NCBI GenBank assembly: GCA_013298745.1
Contig: JAAFIT010000143.1
Coordinates: forward strand, 1-6,578
Source of the DNA: Sphingomonadales bacterium
Lineage (GTDB): Bacteria > Pseudomonadota > Alphaproteobacteria > Sphingomonadales > Sphingomonadaceae
Direction of reading: 5' to 3'
DNA length: 6,578 nt
Shown here: one piece after another, positions 1 to 4,725 of the stretch
Position numbering within the stretch: the stretch's first letter is position 1
Layout of the letters: each line of letters starts with the position of its first letter
Notes under the pieces: model-generated
What the model was told of the DNA's origin: nothing
The model's database searches: none
The model's input: the letters and a program-made list of their open reading frames with translations, nothing else
Made by a program: the position numbers and the translations under genes

Positions 1-346
1 GGAAGCCGCCGAGCGCGCAAAGCTCCCAGATCTTGCGATAGCGGCGCTCGGTCTCGTCGAGCAGCGACATCGGCGAATTGGCGCCAATGTTGAACACCGC
101 GACCTCGACGGGGCCGATTTCAGCCTCGACCCGGTCGAACAGCGCCACCATTTGCGCCTCGTCACGGGCGTCGCAGCCAACGGCCAGGCATTGGCCACCT
201 TCAGCGGCAATGCGCTCGGCGAGGGGGGCCAGCGCATCGGCGGTGCGGCGCACCGGTACGGCGACAAGTCCGGTGCGGGCAAAGGCGGCGGCAATGGCGC
301 CGCCAGTGGCGTCACCCGCGCCGATGACGATGGCAGCGCCGGTCAT
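1..346 (-). CDS. SDR-family NAD(P)-dependent oxidoreductase, C-terminus cut by the left window edge
   Basis: The first 115 codons of a short-chain dehydrogenase/reductase read from the ATG at 346 to the window edge without a stop. The start of a Rossmann fold is visible: beta1 (AAIVIGAG), the glycine motif G9-x-G11-x-x-x-G15 (GAGDATGG), paired arginines R33-R34 after beta2 that favour NADP(H), and an acidic CDARD segment at 58-62. The motif after beta4 is NIGAN (86-90) where classical SDRs have NNAG. The catalytic Ser-Tyr-x-x-x-Lys part is outside the window, so activity cannot be judged. The start is well supported: GGAGG lies 7 nt upstream (354-358), inside the last codons of the thioesterase gene, and the ATG overlaps that gene's TGA as ATGA, implying translational coupling. 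Substrate is unknown; the family typically interconverts alcohols and ketones in the cytoplasm. Confidence 0.88.
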   Translation of the reverse strand, partial: MTGAAIVIGAGDATGGAIAAAFARTGLVAVPVRRTADALAPLAERIAAEGGQCLAVGCDARDEAQMVALFDRVEAEIGPVEVAVFNIGANSPMSLLDETERRYRKIWELCALGGF

Positions 347-810
347 GCCACAGCCTCCGGCCGCAGGATGAGGCAGGTCGTGATGCCGGTCGCGATGGTA
401 CGGCCCTGGCTGTCGGTCAGCGTGCCGCGCGCCGTGGCGATGCGCCGGCCGGAACTGATCACGTCGCCGCGCGCGATGACATCGCCGGTCGCGTCGGTCA
501 TTGCCCGCAGATAGGTAATGTTGAGATCGACCGTCGTATAGCCAGTCCCGGCGGGCAGGGTGGTGTGGACGGCGCACCCCATGCAACTGTCGAGCAGGGT
601 TGCGGCATAGCCGCCATGAACGCTGCCGATCGGGTTATAATGCTCGCGCCCCGGCCTGCCGATAAACTCGATCCAGCCTTCACCCGCCGATCCGGCGCGC
701 ATGTTCATCAGCTTGGCGATGGCGGCGGCTGGAAACAATCCGGAGACCATGCCTTGCATGAGTTCCAGCCCGCTCAGACTGGCGCTGCTGCGCGATGTCA
801 CATCGCTCAT
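343..810 (-). CDS. PaaI-family hotdog-fold acyl-CoA thioesterase
   Basis: A 155-residue protein, about the usual size for a single hotdog domain. The 4HBT/PaaI signature covers residues 58-105: HYNPIGSVHGG with Asn59 and the His65-Gly-Gly loop, then a hydrophobic helix with Asp74 (LLDSCMG) as the likely catalytic acid, then the strand TVDLNITYLR. The C-terminal sheet runs through residues 108-150. Family members hydrolyse acyl- or aryl-CoA thioesters to the free acid and CoA in the cytoplasm, usually as tetramers. The exact acyl group cannot be read from the sequence. No in-frame start lies in the 76-bp upstream gap, and the Shine-Dalgarno there is weak (GGTG/GGGTG). It is first in a probable operon with the SDR, joined by a 4-bp overlap. 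A palindrome 27 bp upstream matches one near the MarR gene, suggesting MarR control. Confidence 0.92.
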   Translation of the reverse strand: MSDVTSRSSASLSGLELMQGMVSGLFPAAAIAKLMNMRAGSAGEGWIEFIGRPGREHYNPIGSVHGGYAATLLDSCMGCAVHTTLPAGTGYTTVDLNITYLRAMTDATGDVIARGDVISSGRRIATARGTLTDSQGRTIATGITTCLILRPEAVA

Positions 811-836
811 GGTCGTGCACCCAGCACCAAGGCTTG

Positions 837-847
837 TGCAATTGCAG
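837..847 (-). promoter_or_regulatory. Putative MarR operator upstream of the thioesterase-SDR operon
   Basis: The gap before the thioesterase contains the perfect 10-bp palindrome TGCAATTGCA (837-846). Read on the minus strand, CTGCAATTGCA is identical to 11 bases of the site upstream of the MarR gene. It lies 27 bp before the thioesterase ATG. Symmetry stops at the core, unlike the longer marR-side site. I could not assign convincing -35 and -10 boxes, so whether it overlaps a promoter is open. Confidence 0.5.
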
Positions 848-886
848 GTAAAAGCAGGAGGGTCATGGTTGGCAGCGTCCCATCAA

Positions 887-1327
887 TCAGAGGTGTGAAT
901 AGGCGTCATCGAGGGTGAAGCGCAGCGCAGCGAGCCGACCGTTGCCGAGCGATGTTTCCATTTCCGCCTGCGCGGCGGACCAGCCGGCGGCGGCGCGTCG
1001 GCGCGTGTCATAGCCGGCATCGGTCAGCCGGATTGCCTTGGCGCGGCCATCATGCGGATCCGGCCCGATTGCGATAAGGCCGGCAGCCTCAAGGGGGCGG
1101 AGAAGCCGCGATACGGTCGATGCTTCCGAACCCAGGCGCTCGGCGAGCACGCCAACGCCAACGCCATTGCGGCGGCTGAGGCTGCTCAGCAGCCCAAACT
1201 GGCCGATCGTGAGGCCAAAGGGCTTGAGCGCGTCGTCATAAAGCTGCGTTACCCGTCGTGCCAGCCGTCGTACCTTGGCGGCGGTGCAAATGCTGGCGGG
1301 CGTTGCAGCAGGTGTTTCGAAGGGCAT
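887..1327 (-). CDS. MarR-family winged-helix transcriptional regulator
   Basis: A 146-residue MarR-type repressor when started at the ATG at 1327; an in-frame TTG at 1336 would add three residues and is less likely. The N-terminal helix (about 14-37) is a dimerisation helix. The winged-helix domain follows: FGLTIGQFGLLSSLSR (37-52), the helix LAERLGSEAS (61-70), the recognition helix STVSRLLRPLEAAGLI (70-85), and a wing with the family's DPHDGRAKAIRLT pattern (90-102). A C-terminal helix (about 106-145) completes the dimer interface. Such proteins bind palindromic operators as dimers and release DNA on binding phenolic compounds, CoA thioesters or oxidants. No cysteine lies in the DNA-binding domain, so ligand sensing is more likely than thiol sensing; the only one is Cys14. 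The gene has 76-bp gaps on both sides, each with a TGCAATTGCA palindrome, implying self-regulation and control of the downstream thioesterase-SDR genes. Confidence 0.9.
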   Translation of the reverse strand: MPFETPAATPASICTAAKVRRLARRVTQLYDDALKPFGLTIGQFGLLSSLSRRNGVGVGVLAERLGSEASTVSRLLRPLEAAGLIAIGPDPHDGRAKAIRLTDAGYDTRRRAAAGWSAAQAEMETSLGNGRLAALRFTLDDAYSHL

Positions 1328-1334
1328 GCCTGAC

Positions 1335-1362
1335 AATCTAGATCATCTGCAATTGCAGACAA
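1335..1362 (-). promoter_or_regulatory. Candidate marR promoter with the operator in the spacer
   Basis: On the minus strand TTGTCT (1362-1357) and TAGATT (1340-1335) are spaced by 16 bp and each match four of six sigma-70 consensus bases. The 14-bp palindrome nearly fills the spacer, a classic arrangement for repression. Transcription would start near 1328-1327, at the ATG itself, giving a leaderless mRNA; this fits the lack of a good Shine-Dalgarno there. An alternative -10, TATCAT at 1367-1362, has only a poor -35 but would place the operator over the transcription start. Confidence 0.35.
1346..1359. promoter_or_regulatory. Putative MarR autoregulatory operator (perfect 14-bp palindrome)
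   Basis: TCTGCAATTGCAGA is a perfect 14-bp inverted repeat centred in the gap upstream of the MarR gene. Allowing two mismatched pairs, symmetry reaches 22 bp (1342-1363). Size and form fit a MarR-dimer operator. Its 11-base core recurs only upstream of the thioesterase in this window. A second, 8-bp palindrome ATCTAGAT (1336-1343) abuts it on the gene side. Confidence 0.6.
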
Positions 1363-1403
1363 TGATAGAATTGCCAGTATCGGCAGAAACCGCAGCTTTC
1401 AGA

Positions 1404-2306
1404 TCATGGCTTGAGCGCCGCCAATGTCCGACCCCAGGCCAGATCAGCGGCGGCCTGGTTGAACCGGGCTTCGGAGGTATCGTTATTGAAGGCGTGGTTG
1501 ACGTCCGGATAGATGAAGCTTTCCACCTGCGCCCCGGCGGCCTTGAGCGCATCGGCCCATTCCTTGCCGCGGGTGTTGATACGTTCATCGAGCCCGGCAA
1601 AGTGCAGCAGCATCCGCGCCTTGACCCGTGTTGCACCGGTCAGGTCCGCAGGCGCCGGGCCATAATAGGCAACGCCGGTGCGCAATGCCGGGCCGGCGGC
1701 GATGGCGAGATTGTTGACCAGTCCACCGCCCCAGCAAAAGCCTACGGCGCCGGGCTTGCCATGGCCCTTGGAATAATCATCGAGCCATTTGACCGTCGCG
1801 ACGGCATTGGCGACGGTTTGTGCGGGATCGAGCGTGCCGATCATGGCGCGCGCAATATCGTCGGCGGTGGTCTTGCCATCCCCGCTGCGCGGGGTTTCGC
1901 CGAGCGGGCTGAGGAAGTCCGGCGCCATGGCAACAAATCCGGCCAGCGCCAGGCGGCGGGTGACGTCACGGATATGCTCGGTCAGCCCACGATTCTCGTG
2001 GATCACCATCACCTTGGGGGCCCGGGATGGCACCCGTGCCGGCATCGAAAGATAGGCGGCCATGCGGGTGCCATTCGGCAGGGCAAAAACAATGCGGTCA
2101 TTGACGAGCTTGGGATCGGTATCGCTGGTCAATGAAGCGGCTTCAGCGCGCGCCTCGATCAACGGCAGCAGCGCCAGCGCGGCGGCGGTGCCACCTGCCA
2201 GCCGCGCCATGCCGGTGATAAGGTCGCGGCGATTGCCGGCGACATGGGTGAAGTGATCGTACAAGTCGATCATCGCTTGCGTGATATTGGGGCGATCGTC
2301 AGACAT
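1404..2306 (-). CDS. Tat-exported dienelactone hydrolase family protein
   Basis: A 300-residue alpha/beta hydrolase of the dienelactone hydrolase family. The Cys-Asp-His triad is complete: Cys191 in GFCWGGG, Asp240 in AGLDERIN and His271 in NHAFNND. Glu104 in VIHENRGL corresponds to the conserved glutamate that contacts the nucleophile in classical enzymes. About 60 N-terminal residues precede the core; they hold a twin-arginine motif (R26-R27, NRRDLITG) and a hydrophobic stretch (about 31-50) ending at ARAEA, so the folded enzyme is probably exported by Tat to the periplasm. The start at 2306 has AAAGGA 5 nt upstream. Classical members open dienelactones in chlorocatechol breakdown. Exported relatives have poorly known substrates, and no aromatic-ring genes lie nearby, so I do not infer that pathway. 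It diverges from the alpha/beta hydrolase across 71 bp. The next gene downstream, marR, probably has its own promoter. Confidence 0.92.
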   Translation of the reverse strand: MSDDRPNITQAMIDLYDHFTHVAGNRRDLITGMARLAGGTAAALALLPLIEARAEAASLTSDTDPKLVNDRIVFALPNGTRMAAYLSMPARVPSRAPKVMVIHENRGLTEHIRDVTRRLALAGFVAMAPDFLSPLGETPRSGDGKTTADDIARAMIGTLDPAQTVANAVATVKWLDDYSKGHGKPGAVGFCWGGGLVNNLAIAAGPALRTGVAYYGPAPADLTGATRVKARMLLHFAGLDERINTRGKEWADALKAAGAQVESFIYPDVNHAFNNDTSEARFNQAAADLAWGRTLAALKP

Positions 2307-2311
2307 GGCGG

Positions 2312-2317
2312 TCCTTT
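2312..2317 (-). promoter_or_regulatory. Ribosome binding site of the dienelactone hydrolase gene
   Basis: AAAGGA on the minus strand, 5 nt before the ATG at 2306, supports that start. It lies in the 71-bp divergent gap 2307-2377, which must also hold promoters for both genes. I could not assign -35 and -10 boxes there with confidence. Confidence 0.65.
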
Positions 2318-2368
2318 CGTACGGGGCGTGCGGAGGCTAACGTCTGGTGCGACTATTCGCCAGAGGGC

Positions 2369-2376
2369 AGGGGAAA
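2369..2376 (+). promoter_or_regulatory. Ribosome binding site of the alpha/beta hydrolase gene
   Basis: AGGGGAAA just upstream of two adjacent ATG codons (2378 and 2381) fits either start; the core GGGGA gives slightly better spacing to the second. The choice changes the protein by one methionine only. Confidence 0.6.
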
Positions 2377-2377
2377 G

Positions 2378-3235
2378 ATGATGCGGATCGTTTTGCTGGC
2401 GTTGCTGTTGGCTAGTCCGGTGCTGGCGCGGGCCCCTGTGGCGCTCACCATGGATCCACCGCGCGATGCTGCCCATCCGGCGCGGATGGAGGTGCTGCAC
2501 ATTCCAACCGGCGATGTGATGATCAACGGTGTCGGCTATCTGGCGTCCGGTGCTGGACCGCACCCTACCTTGGTCATCGCGCATGGCTGGCCGGGCAATG
2601 AAAAGAACCTCGATCTTGCCCAGGCGGTGCGGCGCGCCGGGTGGAACGCCATCACCTTCAATTATCGCGGCAGCTGGGGCAGCCCGGGGTCCTTCCGCTT
2701 TGCCCAGGTGCCGCAAGACACTGCGGCCGTGCTCGCCTATCTGCGTCAGCCCGAAGTCGCGGCAAAACTCGGCATCGACCCCGCCCGCATCGCACTCGCC
2801 GGCCACAGCATGGGTGGCTGGTCGACGGCGATGACTGCGGCAAAGGACCCGGCGTTGCTCGGCGCCATTACCATCTCGATGGGCGATATGGGGACCGTCG
2901 GCGGCATGCCGCGCGGCGACCTCGTCAAGCGCTCGGCGGACAATGCCGAAAGCCTCGCCGGCACCAACCCTGAAAAGATGGCGGATGAACTCATCGCCAA
3001 CGCAGCCGCCAATCGCACCGTCAACGGCGCCGCCGGTCTCGCCAAAATCCCGCTGCTCATTCTCAGCTCCGACGATAGCCTTGCCCCGATGAGCGACGCG
3101 CTCGCCGCCGCTGTTCGCGCCGCTGGTGGCCGCGTCACCACGGCCCATGTTGCGACCGATCACAGTTGGTCAGATGCGCGGCTGCGGCTTCAGGGATTGG
3201 TGATCGACTGGCTAGAGACGCTCAACACGCCCTAG
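2378..3235 (+). CDS. Secreted alpha/beta hydrolase (serine hydrolase)
   Basis: A 285-residue alpha/beta-hydrolase-fold enzyme with a Sec-type signal peptide: MMRIVLLALLLASPVLARA, with likely cleavage after an Ala near residues 17-19. The fold landmarks are in order: the oxyanion loop HGWPG (69-73), the strand NAITFNYRGSWGSPG (90-104), the nucleophile elbow GHSMGG with Ser144, an acid at Asp232 or Asp233 (LSSDDSLAP), and His262 in ATDHSWSD. It should hydrolyse an ester or amide in the periplasm; the sequence resembles the dipeptidyl-aminopeptidase/prolyl-oligopeptidase side of the superfamily but has no beta-propeller, and the substrate is unknown. It diverges from the dienelactone hydrolase gene. 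Its TAG stop shares the palindrome CTAG with the stop of the oppositely oriented metallo-hydrolase gene. Confidence 0.9.
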   Translation: MMRIVLLALLLASPVLARAPVALTMDPPRDAAHPARMEVLHIPTGDVMINGVGYLASGAGPHPTLVIAHGWPGNEKNLDLAQAVRRAGWNAITFNYRGSWGSPGSFRFAQVPQDTAAVLAYLRQPEVAAKLGIDPARIALAGHSMGGWSTAMTAAKDPALLGAITISMGDMGTVGGMPRGDLVKRSADNAESLAGTNPEKMADELIANAAANRTVNGAAGLAKIPLLILSSDDSLAPMSDALAAAVRAAGGRVTTAHVATDHSWSDARLRLQGLVIDWLETLNTP

Positions 3236-3903
3236 GCGAGCACATTGTCGGCAACAAAGGCGTTACTGCGGCGTTCGGCGGCAAAGGTCGACATTGGGCC
3301 ATGCCCCGGCACGAAGGCGGTTTCCCCGCCAAGCGGCCACAGCTTGGTGGTGATGGCGCGAATGAGGTCGTTGAAATTGCCCTTAGGGAAATCAGTGCGA
3401 CCGATGCTGCCCTGGAACAGCACGTCACCGACAATCGCCAGGTTCGACGGGGCGTGGTGAAACACCACATGGCCGGGCGTGTGGCCGGGGCAGTGATAAA
3501 CATCGAGCACCAGTTCGCCCACCGTGACCTGATCACCATCGAACAGCCAGCGATCCGGCGTGAAGGCGGTGGCGCCGGCGATGCCATATTGGGCGCCAAC
3601 ACTTGGCGCCTGGTCAATCCAGAATTTGTCATCGGGATGCGGCCCTTCGATCGGCACGCCGAGCCGCTGCGCCAGCACGCCGGTAAGCCCGCAATGATCG
3701 ATATGACCATGGGTCACGAGCAGCTTCTCGATTGTCACGCCGTGCTGTTTCGCCACCGCCATGAGACGATCGATATCGCCGCCAGGGTCGGTAAAGGCAC
3801 CGCGCATGGTCTTGGTACACCACAGCAAGGTGCAATTCTGCTGGAGAGCGGTCACAGGCACGATCACGGCCTGCAAGGGCGGGGGCGGAGGGGAGTTTGT
3901 CAT
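3232..3903 (-). CDS. MBL-fold metallo-hydrolase, YcbL/GloC-like (type I glyoxalase II family)
   Basis: A 223-residue cytoplasmic metallo-beta-lactamase-fold hydrolase with every metal ligand present: THGHIDHCG gives His65, His67, Asp69 and His70, followed by His141 (CPGHTPGH), Asp160 (VGDVLF) and His201 (PGHGP). The segment FQGSIGRTDFPKGN (163-176) and the closing PLGGETAFVPGHGPMST pattern closely recall E. coli YcbL (GloC), a small glyoxalase II lacking the separate glutathione-binding helical domain. It probably hydrolyses S-lactoylglutathione or a related thioester in methylglyoxal detoxification; other thioesters are possible. The ATG at 3903 is preceded by AAGGTGG (3908-3914), 4 nt away. 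Residues 5-9 are five consecutive prolines, a known EF-P-dependent stall context. It overlaps the alpha/beta hydrolase tail to tail by 4 bp and diverges from the carbonic anhydrase across 59 bp. Confidence 0.92.
   Translation of the reverse strand: MTNSPPPPPLQAVIVPVTALQQNCTLLWCTKTMRGAFTDPGGDIDRLMAVAKQHGVTIEKLLVTHGHIDHCGLTGVLAQRLGVPIEGPHPDDKFWIDQAPSVGAQYGIAGATAFTPDRWLFDGDQVTVGELVLDVYHCPGHTPGHVVFHHAPSNLAIVGDVLFQGSIGRTDFPKGNFNDLIRAITTKLWPLGGETAFVPGHGPMSTFAAERRSNAFVADNVLA
3592..3610. repeat. Perfect 8-bp inverted repeat with 3-nt loop inside the metallo-hydrolase gene
   Basis: GGCGCCAA-CAC-TTGGCGCC forms a perfect GC-rich hairpin. It lies within the codons for about residues 98-104 of the metallo-hydrolase. 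No T-run follows on either strand, so it is not a standard terminator. It may be only a result of codon use (Gly-Ala). Confidence 0.6.
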
Positions 3904-3949
3904 GGCACCACCTTGCAGTCTGCGGGCGCCTACGACAAGCTGTGACGAT

Positions 3950-3956
3950 AGGGGGA
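3950..3956 (+). promoter_or_regulatory. Ribosome binding site fixing the carbonic anhydrase start
   Basis: AGGGGGA lies 6 nt upstream of the ATG at 3963. The frame is open back to a TTG at 3897, but that would overlap the divergent metallo-hydrolase start and bury this Shine-Dalgarno in coding sequence, so the start at 3963 is preferred. Confidence 0.75.
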
Positions 3957-3962
3957 CACACT

Positions 3963-4709
3963 ATGATTGACCATGTTCACAGCGAGGGCAGTTGCGCGGG
4001 TTGCATAGAAACCGACCGTCGCGGGCTGCTTGTCGGCGCGCTCACCGGCGTTGCTACTACCGCGATGCTCGCTGGCGCCGCACCCGCCGAGGCTACAGCG
4101 CTCACCCAGGCGGCGCGGGACGTTTTGACGCCCGATGCCATCATCAAGCTGATGCTCGAAGGCAATGCCCGCTTCGTTGCCGGTACGCCGCGATTGAACA
4201 ATTCGCTTGCCGAAATGAAGGCCACGGCCGGCGGGCAGTTTCCCGCCGCGGTCGTTGTTTCATGCATCGATTCGCGCGCCATCGTCGAAGTGCTTTGCGA
4301 TCTCGCCATCGGTGACACGTTCAATGCCCGCGTGGCCGGCAACACGGTCAACGACGATATTCTCGGCTCGATTGAGTTCGCCTGCGCCGCCGCCGGTGCG
4401 AAGCTGGTGGTGGTGATGGGTCACACCCATTGCGGGGCGATCAAGGGCGCCATCGATAATGTCGTCCTCGGCAATCTGACGCTGTTGCTCGCCCGCTTCA
4501 AATCGGCGGTCGCCGAGACGGCCTATGCCGGCAACCGCACCGGCGCCAATTATGACTTCGTCGATGCCGTCGCGGTTACCAATGTCAAACAGACCGTCGG
4601 GATCATCCGCGGCCGCTCTCCCGTTCTCGCCGGCCTCGAAGCCAAGGGCACCATCAAGATCATCGGCACCATGTACGATATCACCACAGGCAAGCTGACA
4701 CTGGTCTGA
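3963..4709 (+). CDS. Beta-class carbonic anhydrase with Tat signal
   Basis: A 248-residue beta-carbonic anhydrase that hydrates CO2 to bicarbonate at a zinc site. The ligands are clear: Cys101 and Asp103 in SCIDSR (with Arg105 completing the Asp-Arg dyad), then His154 and Cys157 in GHTHCGAIKGA. RVAGN (123-127) is another family signature. The N-terminus carries a twin-arginine motif (R19-R20, DRRGLLVGA), a hydrophobic stretch (21-40) and an AEATA-like cleavage region near 42-46, so a periplasmic enzyme is expected. The 18 residues before the motif are unusual: HVHSEGSCAGC contains two His and a CxxC, and would be lost on cleavage. The start is set by AGGGGGA 6 nt upstream. The gene diverges from the metallo-hydrolase across 59 bp and ends 16 bp from the convergent peptidase gene. 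No transporter or carboxylase gene is adjacent to suggest a specific role. Confidence 0.94.
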   Translation: MIDHVHSEGSCAGCIETDRRGLLVGALTGVATTAMLAGAAPAEATALTQAARDVLTPDAIIKLMLEGNARFVAGTPRLNNSLAEMKATAGGQFPAAVVVSCIDSRAIVEVLCDLAIGDTFNARVAGNTVNDDILGSIEFACAAAGAKLVVVMGHTHCGAIKGAIDNVVLGNLTLLLARFKSAVAETAYAGNRTGANYDFVDAVAVTNVKQTVGIIRGRSPVLAGLEAKGTIKIIGTMYDITTGKLTLV

Positions 4710-4725
4710 TCGATCGCCGCCGCCG

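Noticed and set aside
1328..1336. Longer MarR start at the TTG codon at 1336
   Set aside because: TTG is a rare start, there is no Shine-Dalgarno at a suitable distance, and an ATG follows three codons later before any conserved residue.
1371..1385. Short inverted repeat TGCC/GGCA just after the dienelactone hydrolase stop as a terminator
   Set aside because: Only a 4-bp stem with no following T-run, so it is not a credible intrinsic terminator.
1275..2135. 286-codon open frame on the plus strand opposite the dienelactone hydrolase
   Set aside because: It is antisense to a gene with a full catalytic triad, has no recognisable domain, and is typical of stop-poor antisense frames in GC-rich DNA.
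2270..3163. 297-codon open frame on the minus strand opposite the alpha/beta hydrolase
   Set aside because: Low-complexity Arg/Gly/His-rich translation without motifs, overlapping both hydrolase genes and the divergent gap; the plus-strand gene has a signal peptide, Shine-Dalgarno and catalytic residues.
3831..3837. TGCAATT in the metallo-hydrolase gene as a third MarR site
   Set aside because: It is only part of the motif, not palindromic (followed by CTG), and lies inside coding sequence.
3166..3945. 259-codon open frame on the plus strand opposite the metallo-hydrolase
   Set aside because: It overlaps the metallo-hydrolase completely and its translation shows no fold signature, while the minus strand has all metal ligands.
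3897..3962. Longer carbonic anhydrase start at the TTG at 3897
   Set aside because: It would overlap the divergent gene's start and ignore the good Shine-Dalgarno before the ATG at 3963, which is followed by a proper Tat signal.
4707..4725. GATCGATC and the GCC run between the convergent carbonic anhydrase and peptidase genes as a bidirectional terminator
   Set aside because: The palindrome has no loop and no T-run on either strand; the 16-bp gap shows no terminator structure.
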